Of a DNA stretch of 64,000 nucleotides, positions 11,834 through 21,178 are shown one piece after another (the stretch's first letter is position 1; each line of letters begins with the position of its first letter). This DNA is from Hyposmocoma kahamanoa. Its lineage: Eukaryota; Arthropoda; Insecta; Lepidoptera; Cosmopterigidae. The notes beneath the pieces are model-generated. The model made no database searches. It worked only from the letters and a program-made list of their open reading frames with translations, and had not been told where the DNA came from. The stretch is taken from positions 772,971 to 836,970 of the forward strand of contig NW_020653713.1 in NCBI RefSeq assembly GCF_003589595.1. Direction: 5' to 3'. The translations under genes were made by a program, and so were the position numbers.

Positions 11834-12067
11834 CAGTGGCGAGGCGGCCATATAACTCGATTTCCTCCGTCTTGCCTAAAATTATCCACAATCAAATACT
11901 ACATTTTGTGCTAAATTTTAAGTGTTAACCAGTGAAATCAAGTGTATTAGTACCTTCTATGCTAATAAGTTGTGATTAAGTGTCGTCAAGGTACCATTAT
12001 TTCTTAAGGTAGGTGTTTTTTATTTAGCTCCGGCTTTACTAACGACAGTTTTCACGCCTCACCACTG
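11834..12067. mobile_element. hAT-like MITE, CAGTGGCGAGGCG ends, copy 1
   Basis: A 234-base element with the ends CAGTGGCGAGGCG and CGCCTCACCACTG. It is flanked by CCATACAC (11826-11833) and CCATATAC (12068-12075), an 8-base target duplication with one mismatch. CAGTG ends and 8-base duplications are typical of hAT elements. There is no transposase. Confidence 0.8.
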
Positions 12068-12165
12068 CCATATACGCTCCACTACTAGGCATGGATCTCC
12101 TTAAGGAGATTTAGGCTATAGACCACTAGGCTGGCCTAATATGGGTTGGGAAATTTCCACGACTT
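12068..12165 (+). repeat. Retroelement 3'-end fragment (tctccttaaggagatttaggc)
   Basis: It reads cgctccactactaggcatgg, ggagatttaggctatagacc and ctggcctaatatgggttgg, a pattern common at the 3' ends of lepidopteran retroelements. A related fragment is at 12475-12560. Family assignment is from memory of the pattern only. Confidence 0.5.
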
Positions 12166-12464
12166 AAACGAGTGAATCTTCTTTCGCTAGTTTTCTTGTG
12201 TTATTTTTAAACTTGTAACTTTGCACATCGCGAACGAAGATGGATTTAAAATAAACACTACGCCAAGCCGATCCATCAATCTCTTGAGTGAATTGCCTCA
12301 GGAGCTTGGAGCGAAGTCCTCATTTTCGACTGTAAAAGATATTGAATAAAGTAATATTCATTCGCATTTAGAATGTAGTAGGAAATTTGCCACTCCTCGG
12401 CATTATATTGGGTTGTGGAGAATCGGAAATCTATCTAGAATAACACAAAACTTAGTACCTATCA

Positions 12465-12722
12465 TCATCAAAACAGTTATTCGTCCCACTGCTTGGGACG
12501 AATCCCGTCGGGCGAGGAGTTAGGCCATAGTCCGTCAAACTGGAATAGTGCGGTTTGGGGACTTAAAACGTTTTCGTTTCTGAGCGTTGTAAACCGAAAG
12601 CTTCATGATAAATTTCAAGTTAAATTTTGAAAAACTCAGAGTTGCGAGGCCGGTTTCGAACCGAACTCATAGCTTTCTGCTTGCGAGGCGGTAGGTCCAT
12701 TAGGATCCATTACCACGGCTTT
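12465..12722 (-). mobile_element. tRNA-derived SINE, AAAGCCGTGGTA family, copy 1
   Basis: The minus strand starts AAAGCCGTGGTAATGGATCC, has a B box in GAGTTCGGTTCGAAACCGG, and ends in a body with gcccaagcagtgggacgaat. The head matches the copy at 26.83 kb. Confidence 0.65.
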
Positions 12723-12991
12723 TATTATTATTTGATATTTAGTATTTATACTATTCAATATATGTGGTGCATTTATTTGAAATATTATTATCAGAAGACA
12801 TTTTATGATTGCACTCCCTTTGTAACGAATATTTTTTATCTCCTAAAGTTGTCTTGGACAAATTCCTACTAAGTTATACAGTCACCTGCTTTTGTAATGG
12901 TTATTCTTATATTATGTTTCTTTATTACGAGTACCATATTAAAAAAGTGATATACTTATATTCCTGTTCTGTATGTTTTTTTACGTGTAAC

Positions 12992-13108
12992 AAAGAAATT
13001 AAACTATTTTTTCGGATGTAAATTGCGTCTATTTGTTTTATCAAACCAACGATATCAGTCATACAAATCAACGTTTACAAGTCCCACAGTCACGACTGAC
13101 TGAGATGG
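12992..13108 (-). mobile_element. Penelope-type 3' tail fragment
   Basis: The minus strand carries gtcgtgactgtgggacttgt, then a diverged middle and gacgcaatttacatccgaa. The order and spacing match the tails at 30.14 and 45.2 kb, so it is a decayed copy of the same structured tail. Confidence 0.5.
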
Positions 13109-14514
13109 TAGTCATTCATGCTATGTTTAATATTAAAACCGCCCCATTGTAATGTTATGTGTATCAAAGAATATAATAGGAGTGGTGAAAAAGTCTCAAA
13201 GATGGAGTAATGGAAGATTTTGGTCAGACCTTTGCCATATTTCATTTATTTTATACATTTATTCGTTTATTTCATTCTATACTTTCAACGCCACTTTCTC
13301 GAAATTTCTACAAGAGAGACCATCCACCGTTCGTAAAATGTAAATAAACCCAGACAAGTATTTGTCAAGGTAAACAAATTAAAAGGCCAAGGTGAAGGTG
13401 ATTTTAAATAGATGAAAAAACTAATTCAACAGTCGCTTCGCGGTGAACCTTTTACATCTGGACCTGGACAATTTTGATGCTATCATCACTTGCTTTTATC
13501 TCTATCTATCAAGTATCCTTCAAATGAGGCCATGCACGTATGACGAGATTTATTTCAAATGAATTAAATGAAAATTTCGAATTTATCTTGATCGGTCAGG
13601 CGTGCTATTGAGAGCATAGCGTTCTCCGAATTTTAATATTGTTATATGTAGTAACAAGGAAATCAAGGCTACAACTACAAACAACTTTTAAGGTTATATT
13701 AGTGCAATATAATTAAGCACTTAACGCGCCCTTAATGAAGTGATACTTTGATAAGTTAACAATTTGCGACAAATTAATAATTGTGGTCATATTTCTAAAT
13801 TAATATTACGTGTGTTGATTCCTATAATTGTAATGAAATAGATAACCAATTAACTAGTTTGTACCTTTTGACATTTAATCCAATATATCGAATTGACATC
13901 CAAGCCGACCGCTCCCGTGTTTGCTTCCGGGTGTCAAAAAGAAGACTTGACGTTCCCCAGGGAAATTAAATCGTATTATTACAAGGACGTTATGTCGCTC
14001 TGCAAGACTTTATATATTCAAGTAGTGTTTTTAGACTTTACTTTATTTTGAAGTGATTTGTGTGTGAGGGTTTGAAAAGTTAACACATTTATCAATGCCG
14101 ATTAGAAAAAGCCTATGTTCAGTTTGCTCGATTTGGCTTCGCGCTTGGGCGACCGAATCGGGATTGTAACCCTTGCTTGATACGACGATGATGTACATAG
14201 ACGTCTGAGAGATCTGTGATGTATTAAATAAAACACGGACGATCGCAGACTGACTATATTTATTGTGTGACATCAAAGAAGGTACATTGGGAAATAATAA
14301 ACAGAACTTTCTAGATTTTAAAAAGTATCATAACCAATAATAAAACTAAACTTATATAATAATAATACACAACTTCATCACACAACATGACAATCGGTCA
14401 CCCTAATTAAGGTCCTTCAATACCTTTTCACGTCCAGTTAACTAACAATATAAAATTCATAATGGTGTGTATCAATGTACATAAATTTGCATGTATAAAT
14501 GAATTTCGACTAGT

Positions 14515-14958
14515 TTACTTATTAGCTCGTACCTGAGATCTTAACGTCATAGTCAGGGGTGTATAAAATTTCGATTTACGTTGTTTACCCTTATCAGCGG
14601 CATTGATATCACCCATATTATCATTTTTTTTATCAGCCGAATCTAACAACTCTGTCTCTACCCCCTCTCCTGGTTTTGGTGACCCTGGAAACGACCCTTT
14701 GTTGAGGTGAATAAAATTGTTCATCCTTTCCGACACCTGCCGTATCATTATTCTCGTTATTATCAATACACGATAACGAAGACGCGCATTTTTCTGACTG
14801 GTGTTTATAAGTTGATCCACATGTCTCCTACAAGATACCTCTGTCAGGCTGTATGGTTTAATATTCGTGTAATAGGACCGAAAATGACTTTGGTCATTTG
14901 ACTTCCACCAGGGCTTAAGGCGGCCTATTTCACTAGCTGTCCCTCCTGGTGGGGACAA
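14515..14958 (-). CDS. Unassigned 147-codon open frame
   Basis: This is the longest uninterrupted ATG frame outside the repeats. It is basic and polar, with GRLKPWWKSNDQSHFRSYYT near the start, a repeated R-rich middle and an acidic/lysine-rich end (LLDSADKKNDNMGDINAADK). No signal peptide, membrane segment or domain that I recognise. It lies on the same strand as Pde1c but matches no PDE1 sequence. It could be a fragment of a transposon protein, a nested gene or chance. Confidence 0.25.
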   Translation of the reverse strand: MSPPGGTASEIGRLKPWWKSNDQSHFRSYYTNIKPYSLTEVSCRRHVDQLINTSQKNARLRYRVLIITRIMIRQVSERMNNFIHLNKGSFPGSPKPGEGVETELLDSADKKNDNMGDINAADKGKQRKSKFYTPLTMTLRSQVRANK

Positions 14959-16076
14959 GTGCGCCTTTTTCCATTCTTCCCTACCACGTCATCGCTGGTT
15001 GGGATAAGTGGAATTTCATTTGCACTTATCTCTACACAACCCATTTATTTCTATTAATTAGTACTAGGCCGTAATAGGCTCTTAAGGCGAGGTATTATAG
15101 GTGAGGTGTGGGACCGTCTCTCGTGTCTCGCAATCCGCACGCGTAAAATTAATATGAATAAAATAAGAACAGGTGGAGAAAACTTGACACACATTTGACG
15201 TTTACAAGCGCCCAGTGGCGACTAACGGGGCAGCGTGTTGCGCGACGTGTCGTCAAACCATTGGGCAATATTCAAGTTTTGGGATAAATGTAAATTTAAT
15301 AACTATGGGGCTTCAATTGAAAACCAAAATTGAGCAGATTCTCTGTAGTACTTAAAGAGAAATATCTCGTAATAAAACTTATATGCAAAGTCAGATATTT
15401 TGTTCTTAAATAATTTTACACTTTTATTTTAGCCCGTTTTTAGGATTTTATACGACCGAGTAAAGTACATCATATCGTGTAACGAATTGAATTAGCACAT
15501 TCTTTAAACAATATCCTTAGATGTATCGTATATGTTTTATAAGACCGTTATTTAGTAGTAAATACTTAAATCATTTGATCTAGCAAAACAGTTTTTCGCG
15601 TTTCTCGTACGATGACTCCTTCATGCATTAATAATTGTGGTAAGTCCCTAAGAGATTTTCTTCACTGTAGAACGCTATTCAGTAGTATTTTTAATGAAAA
15701 ACAGTGTTCGTTTTACATGTTCATGAAAGAATAACAGTGTTTATACGTTTTTTATTTCTCCAGCCCTGGAGAAGTTTGATAATATCTAGATAGAATTCCA
15801 CGTCTCAAGTCAGTTTTGCAAATGTCGCGTTTTGAAACATATTGTGAGTTTTATTAAAATGTAAATTTCCAGACAGTGTACTTGAGTCCTCGGGATTTGC
15901 AGTAATTCTGTCCTTGCTAGGTCCACGTGAAATGCAGCACCGAGATGTTGTAAAGTTGCAGTTCTATAAGAACTTTGCAAGTATAAATAAATGTATCCCG
16001 TAGAATTTTGACTTCATGATTAGTTTAGGGTTCTCCAGACACATGTTTTTTAGGTTGTCCTGTGACATATAGTCAA

Positions 16077-16490
16077 AGTCAAAGATTATTTATTCCATAG
16101 GTAAAATAAATTTACACTTGAAAACGTCACATTTTAGCTACAGCTCGTTCACTACGCTGACCTCCCTGAGAAGAACGAGCAAGAAACTCTAGGGATTGCT
16201 CTTTTCAAATAAATTTAAATGCTATGGAATACACTTTGAATCAAATTTGTGTGGATTCTGAAGCCGTGTCGGCTTTCCATAGATCTTTATCTAACACGTA
16301 GTCTTCAATTTTGTAATATGATTTTTCGATCAAAATATTTTTAATGTAGTTTTTAAACTTAGGAAATGATAAACTTAATATATGCTCCGGAATCTTATTG
16401 TGAAAAAGCGTATACACTTCCCCATAAAAGAGTTGTTTACTTGGTTAAACGAAATCGTGGTACCATGAGTTTGGACTTAGCTCTAAGGTT
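16077..16490 (-). pseudogene. LINE reverse-transcriptase C-terminal remnant, copy 1
   Basis: The minus strand reads NLRAKSKLMVPRFRL, then with frame breaks a tail containing RAIPRVSCSFFSGRSA. It ends in aataaataatctttgactttgac, a LINE 3' end. The homologous copy is at 27.93-28.65 kb. It has several stops and frameshifts and is dead. Confidence 0.75.
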
Positions 16491-16491
16491 A

Positions 16492-16753
16492 ATATACTTC
16501 CGGACACATAATTCGAGCCACCTCGCATTTTTGTCTTAAAAGGGCTAGAATACAAAAGTAGTGTTATCGTCGAAAAAAAAGTTTTTCCCCTGTTTTGCAA
16601 ATCCAAATTTCCAACAAGGATTTATGGAAAAGACGTTTAGTATGCTAGTTTCAAAATTGCTTAATAGTTTTTGATCAACCGAACATTGTTTAAGTTTAGG
16701 GCATTTAATACCGAAAAGGCGAGGTGGCTCGAATTATGTGTCCGGGAGTGTAT
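16492..16753. mobile_element. MITE with 36-base inverted ends, CCGGACACATAATTCGAG
   Basis: A 262-base element. The left end ATATACTTCCGGACACATAA, continuing TTCGAGCCACCTCGC, is matched by the inverted right end with three mismatches. There is no coding capacity. It lies between a dead LINE end and a Pde1c exon, ending about 48 bases from that exon's edge. Confidence 0.85.
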
Positions 16754-16801
16754 TATGGATATATATATAAGATGCGTACTATTATGGGAAATAGCACTTA
16801 C

Positions 16802-16971
16802 CTAAAAGCAGCACTAATATGATGGTTCTCGAGCACAGCTCGGTCGTTGTATAGCAACGCAGTCTCGGACCCAGACATGACGTGGAAGTTGTTCGTTGTG
16901 CCGGTGTGCTCGAAGTCATGCACTACCGCTGCCACTAGTGTCGCAAAGATCTCTAGGTCCGACAACCAATT
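16802..16971 (-). CDS. Pde1c: Pde1c internal exon: HD metal-binding motif
   Basis: A 170-base exon beginning in phase 0. It reads NWLSDLEIFATLVAAVVHDF, then EHTGTTNNFHVMSGSE, TALLYNDRAVLENHHIS and AAF, with the last arginine codon split by the donor gtaagtgc. VHDFEHTGTTN is the HDxxHxGxxN metal-binding signature of phosphodiesterases and YNDRAVLENHH the adjoining conserved helix. The residues visible are intact, so this is a working exon and not a pseudogene. The acceptor is attgtttcag. The rest of the catalytic domain (the later metal-ligand aspartate of CDxSHP and the glutamine that binds the purine) must come from exons further left; I did not find them in bases 1-16801. A MITE ends about 48 bases past its donor and a repeat begins about 72 bases before its acceptor. 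Confidence 0.97.
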
Positions 16972-17043
16972 CTGAAACAATATTGAGGTTTTGGTTTGAG
17001 CAGTTGAGCACTCAGAGTTTGTTTCAGGAGAGACGGGATGAAC

Positions 17044-17312
17044 AAGGCGCGCATCTGGTGGTGAGCGACACACACCCGTAACAATTGCAGTGCTACTCAG
17101 AACTTTAAATCACAAAGATCTGAGAGGCACTGTCACTGCACTCCTCACCCTGAGACATTAACTAAACGAGTCCTTCCCATGCGCCTGTGATTTCACCAGC
17201 ACCCTCATCCTTCCAAAGCTGGAACGCAGTAATACTCACATTATTTCGTGGCCGCAGAAATTCCAAGCAATTTCCTGGACGAATTCTTTCACAAGGATTT
17301 CTACTATATACT
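17044..17312 (-). repeat. 270-base interspersed repeat, copy 4
   Basis: It has gcgcatctggtggtgagcg, cactgtcactgcactcctca, cgcctgtgatttcaccagca and gcagaaattccaag in the order of the family. It starts 72 bases upstream of the acceptor of exon 16802-16971. Confidence 0.7.
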
Positions 17313-17385
17313 TTTAAACTTTCGCGTTGCATTGTACTATAATTTGAAAACGGGAATAAACACGTTTACATACGAATAGGCTTTT

Positions 17386-17946
17386 TTGTTACACCTTCCT
17401 AGTTTAGTGGGAAAAATACCGTCTTTTGTGAAGGACTCACGACATTTTGTTCAAATTATAGAGGAATATATTGGTATAAAGATATATATTGGAACCGACC
17501 GGAAAGAAAAAATGGTGACTTTTGATGTGGAGTCACTTTTTACCAATGTTCCAATCAAGGAATGTCTGGACATAGTTAGGGACCGACTGAGGAATAACGA
17601 GATGCCGTTAAACTACGTTGATCTACTTAAACACTGTTTGGAAGGAAACTATTTTCTTTTCCAGGGTCAATATTACTTCCAGATAGATGGTGTTGCAATG
17701 GGAAGCCCTGTAGCCCCGGTGCTTGCCAATTTCTGGATGGAACATGTTGAAGAAAAAGCACTAAGACTCGACCCTAGTACTATACGACTGTGGAAAAGAT
17801 ACGTAGATGATGTTTTCAGTATTGTCAAGGGAGACATCCAAGACGTAGATCACTGGATACAACACCTTAATTCCATTCACCCCAACATAAGGCTTACGTA
17901 TGAGATGGAGGCGGACAGGCCGTTGCTTTTTTGGATGTCAGAATGA
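17386..17946 (+). pseudogene. Penelope-like reverse transcriptase, fragment 1
   Basis: The frame covers the palm of the reverse transcriptase: IPSFVKDSRHFVQIIEEY, then VTFDVESLFTNVPI (motif A aspartate), GVAMGSPVAPVLANFWMEH (motif B) and LWKRYVDDVFSI (motif C, YVDD). The catalytic aspartates are present. The N-terminal part is missing, replaced directly by the inverted arm. The frame is lost near 17930 in a run of Ts, where one base appears deleted, and continues in the frame of 17931-18527. The broken frame means it cannot make a full enzyme. Confidence 0.88.
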
Positions 17947-18527
17947 CCGTGAAATTCGATGGGTCTTTAACGCGCTGTGTTTACCGCAAACCAACACACA
18001 CGGACAGATACTTACGTGCAACGTCGCATCGCCACCCACGTCACTTGCAATCCGTAATGACGTCATTAAAAAACAGAGCTTACGATCTTTGTGACCCTGA
18101 ACATTTGGAGCAGGAGCTAGATCATGTTCAGGAAGTACTTAAAAAAAACGGATACCAAGTGAACCGACGACGAAAAGAGCCAAAAAGAAGATATAGGCAT
18201 CCGGAGGTGAATAGACATCCAGCCTACTTGCCCTATGTTAAAGGAGTGACGGACAAGATAGGTCACGTTTTACGTCGACACTCCATACCGACAATACACA
18301 ATCCGGGCATAAAAGTAAACAACATGGTGGGTACTCCGAAGGATGTCTTACCACTTCAAACACCTGGCGTCTACAAAAATGATTGCAGCTGCGGTAGTTA
18401 CTACATAGGCCAGACAAAGAGAACTGTCACTGACAGGCTCAAAGAACATATCGCAGCTGTCAAAAGTCGCCAATGTAATAAGTCAGCTATTGCAGAACAT
18501 TTACTGGAACAGGGTACAAATCACTGA
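17931..18527 (+). pseudogene. Penelope-like element: reverse-transcriptase end and GIY-YIG endonuclease
   Basis: It continues the reverse transcriptase with LTRCVYRKPTHTDRYL, followed by a basic linker (VNRRRKEPKRRYRHPEVNRH) and the GIY-YIG endonuclease GVYKNDCSCGSYYIGQTKRT, then VTDRLKEHIAA. GVY, YYIG and the arginine of DRLKEH match the nuclease core. The frame stops at GTNH-TGA where relatives continue, so a stop or nearby frameshift has cut it. Confidence 0.85.
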
Positions 18528-18562
18528 ATTGAGTTTCATCGTACGCAGGCTCCACCGACCGT

Positions 18563-18784
18563 CACTTTTATTCAAGAGTTGTACGTGAAGCGATTGAAAT
18601 CAAAAAACATCCTAATAATTTCAATCGGGAGGACGGTTTCAAATTATCTGCAGCATGGAATCCGGTGTATGACCAGAATATGGCTGTGATACAGAATAGC
18701 GACACCGTTAGTGTTGTGTGTGGCGGTAGTTTAAAAAATGTTATGCGGGTGAATGAAGATTCCACCGCCGTGATGGAGACGTAA
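18563..18784 (+). pseudogene. Penelope-like endonuclease C-terminal piece
   Basis: After a second frame shift the sequence HFYSRVVREAIEIKKHPNNF, then NREDGFKLSAAWNPVY, continues to a stop at 18784. SRVVREAIEIxKHPNNFNREDG is a characteristic C-terminal block of Penelope-like endonucleases. With the two fragments before it, this completes the 3' part of the element. Confidence 0.8.
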
Positions 18785-18803
18785 ACATCGCATCACCAGT
18801 CAA

Positions 18804-18843
18804 CCCGTGACCACGGCCAGTGCAACCTGGCCGAAACGTCGGG
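18804..18843 (+). other. Structured tail hairpin of the Penelope-like element
   Basis: CCCG-TGACCAC-GGCCAG-TGCAAC-CTGGCC-GAAACGT-CGGG forms an outer 4-bp and an inner 6-bp stem around a purine-rich internal loop. It recurs in variant form at 30140-30177, 44837-44876, 45.2 kb and 13.1 kb. Hammerhead ribozymes are reported in Penelope-like elements and also end a stem with GAAA. The CUGAUGA half of that core is not seen here, so self-cleavage is unproven. Confidence 0.55.
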
Positions 18844-19114
18844 AAACTAGGTAGGTGTGAAAAAAATACCTATTCGTATGTAAACGCGTTTATTCCCGTT
18901 TCCAAAATTTCTACTGTAGCGTTAACTGAAAGCTTGGGTTTCCACTTAGGACCAATTTGCGAAATCGGACTATTCTATTTTAATTCCGGTCTAGAAATTA
19001 TAGGAAGTGCAGGGTATTATCGAATAAAAGACCGGGTGGGTTATTGATATCAAAAATTATATCTACTCAGAATTTGAAGGTAAGTTGTCATATTTTAACA
19101 CAAAGATTTCTTAC

Positions 19115-19255
19115 CATTAAACCAGTCTGGCACAGCATGTAGTGTACGGTTTGGGCGACGTCAGCTGCGTGCAGATTATTATGGTAAGGGTTATGGAACT
19201 TGCAGTACCCCTCTTCTATCCGACTTAGGAAGTTTTCTAGAACCGTTGATGGGAC
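19115..19255 (-). CDS. Pde1c: Pde1c internal exon: catalytic proton-donor block
   Basis: A 141-base, phase 0-0 exon of 47 codons. It reads VPSTVLENFLSRIEEGYC, then KFHNPYHNNLHAADVAQTVH and YMLCQTGLM. The block PYHNNLHAADV is the class I phosphodiesterase signature: the first histidine is the general acid for cyclic-phosphate hydrolysis, and the histidine before AADV is a metal ligand. Both are intact. The acceptor is tgtccacag and the donor gtaagaa. The exon lies 2143 bases upstream of the metal-site exon, and that intron has taken in a Penelope-like element in the opposite orientation. Confidence 0.96.
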
Positions 19256-19514
19256 CTGTGGACACATTTTTTGAACATGTTAACTGATGTAAAAAGCACA
19301 TTTATATATCTCGATCGTATAAAGCGAGATCCTTGTTCACTGCTTACCAACGTTATGTGGCTATGCGTGAGAGTAGTTATTTGTACTCTGAGCTGAGGCT
19401 TTTAAATAGTTAGTCATTGGTTTAGGGTAGTTTAAAATTACGATCTACCTATAACATTAGGCTACTGATAAGCAGTCCAACACAGGACAGGATCTTAAGA
19501 TACAAAGTAAGTTG

Positions 19515-20300
19515 CAGTGACGATGCGTCCATATAACTCGAATTCCACACCGGTTTGTTTAAAATTTTCCACCTGTTACTAAAAGATAGTCCTAGATAGC
19601 GCGCATAACCTACTACTTAAAAAATTGTAACTTATGGGTCTCCGCCTTCTTTTCATTCATGAAATCTATGTACACGCACACATTCGCAAAAACCCACTGC
19701 ATAACATTAAAGAAATGGCGGCCGATAAGCCGAAACAAATCGAGTTATAGTCGAATAGCGTTCACGTAAATTTAACCCTTATTCCAACGCGTTACAGATT
19801 ACTTTTAAAGACCCATTTGTTTCAATGTCATCTTCGTTGCCAGATGTAAAACTTCCTTAAAATAATAGGATAAAATTATTATAATAACAATTTAATATAA
19901 ATGGTTAATTTGTATTCTGTAATCTTAAACGATAAATAGTGTTACAAATATGCAATATCTGTTTGAGTGTTTCTTTTTAATAGGGCTACGTAAAGAATGT
20001 AGAAGGTCATGTTAATTAAAATCGCTAAAACATTTGGCTAAGGCGTTCACGAAACTTTGTTTATTATAAAACTTTCATTTTCGCGGCGAGCAGCACAAGA
20101 TGTAGTAAATTACTTCAAAAATTATTGTTATTTTATATGTAGAATACGTTAACCAGAGAAATGAAGTAAACTAGTATCCTGTGTGCTAATAAATGTTATG
20201 TTTAAATATCGCTAAGGCTCCTTTTTGACAAGAAAAGTTTTTGTTAGTATTTTTTGTTTTTCTTCGGCTTTGCTAAGGAAAATTTGACGCCTCGCCACTG
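19515..20300. mobile_element. hAT-like non-autonomous element, copy 2 (786 bases)
   Basis: The ends CAGTGACGATGCGTC and GACGCCTCGCCACTG are flanked by GTAAGTTG (19507-19514) and ATAAGTTG (20301-20308), an 8-base duplication with one mismatch. Subterminal ccatataactcga and cggctttgctaa are shared with 11834-12067. The longer interior has no transposase frame. Confidence 0.8.
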
Positions 20301-21007
20301 ATAAGTTGCCCACATTCATGTACCATTACCAACTTTACTCTGTCATAACGACCACGGTAAATAGTATCCTTGACGAGTACGGAATGATTCAGACCTAAAT
20401 TGTTGTTGGGTTACATTAAATGTCTGCGATAAGACAGGTTTGTTTTCATTTCTATAAGCTGGTAATTTTCTAATTTAAAATTAATTACCTACCTAAAACC
20501 TTTCACAGACCTTTAATGGAAATGTAAATGAAAGAATAACGAAAAAGTTGCGCCTAAGGGTAACCACCTGACAAATTGGCTAATGCTCCGCAAAATTTAC
20601 CTTTATTTCAAATTAATGTTGTCCTTAATAAAAACTTGCCAAGCAAATTTCTTCTGTGAATGAAATAATTCCTATTTCATTCTATTTTCATTAGAATATT
20701 CGGAAGTTTAACTTTGTACTTCGTGTTTTCTTCTCTACTTTTACTTTTCGTCTTTGAACAAACTTTTGGACTTTGATACGTTGTCCGAATTAATATTAGC
20801 TTTGATTTTTTCACCGCATGATTCAGAGCATTAAACGTACACGCTGAGTTTACATACCGAATTCATATTATCAGAAGCAAAAAATAAGTCAATGCAAAAG
20901 ATTTTTTGCCGACCCTATTATTTAAGAATGAACAATTAAATGAAAATATTTTTACTTGTTTTTCAAACAAACCAACAATTCGGGCCTTTTACTGATTCCA
21001 TAGCCAC

Positions 21008-21178
21008 TAAGGGTCGTATTCTAGAACTCCATTCAATGCTCAAGTCAGGATTGCACTGGCAACACAAGCACTGGAAATACGACCCTAATGGCAGGGACTT
21101 GAGTATGATTTCGAGTGCTTTAAACCATACTCAAATCCTGACTTGAGCATTGAGTAGAGTTCTAGAATACGACCCTTA
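21008..21178. mobile_element. Foldback MITE, TAAGGGTCGTATTCTAGAAC ends
   Basis: A 171-base element. The first 43 bases (TAAGGGTCGTATTCTAGAAC and on through CAATGCTCAAGTCAGGA) are repeated inverted at the right end with two mismatches. The centre contains further half-copies of the arm (GGGACTTGAGTATG, CATACTCAAATCC). A TA or TAA target is likely. Confidence 0.85.

Larger units (their letters stand above)
1..16801. other. Region downstream of exon 16802-16971 (intron, by inference)
   Basis: No further Pde1c exon could be recognised here on the minus strand, so this is presumably one long intron. Besides the repeats listed separately, I see nothing interpretable in 375-665, 875-1240, 1430-2075, 3200-3590, 3770-4360, 4560-5440, 5680-7000, 7740-8190, 8945-10615, 10925-11390, 12170-12465, 12725-12990, 13110-14510 and 14960-16075. 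A short patch at 9080-9125 (agagcgccgcgacg) resembles the end of the foldback element at 61.4 kb. A short tRNA B-box-like stretch lies at 4497-4540. Confidence 0.6.
17346..18902 (+). mobile_element. Penelope-like retroelement, 5'-truncated, with inverted terminal arms
   Basis: A reverse transcriptase followed by a GIY-YIG endonuclease, the architecture of Penelope-like elements. The left arm (17346-17412) and right arm (18840-18902) are inverted copies: gaaaacgggaataaacacg against cgcgtttattcccgtttc, extending to the ACACCTTCCTAGTTT section. Just before the right arm is a hairpin at 18804-18843. The element is antisense to Pde1c within an intron. Confidence 0.88.
16972..19114. other. Pde1c intron (2143 bases)
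   Basis: The intron between the proton-donor exon and the HD-motif exon. It holds one copy of the 270-base interspersed repeat next to the acceptor and a Penelope-like element in the plus orientation. The remaining 18903-19114 shows nothing. Confidence 0.85.

Noticed and set aside
1..16801. Search for the remaining Pde1c catalytic exons (CDxSHP, FIDFIVEP-type blocks)
   Set aside because: I found no matching minus-strand segment. They probably lie left of the window, though a diverged small exon could have been missed.
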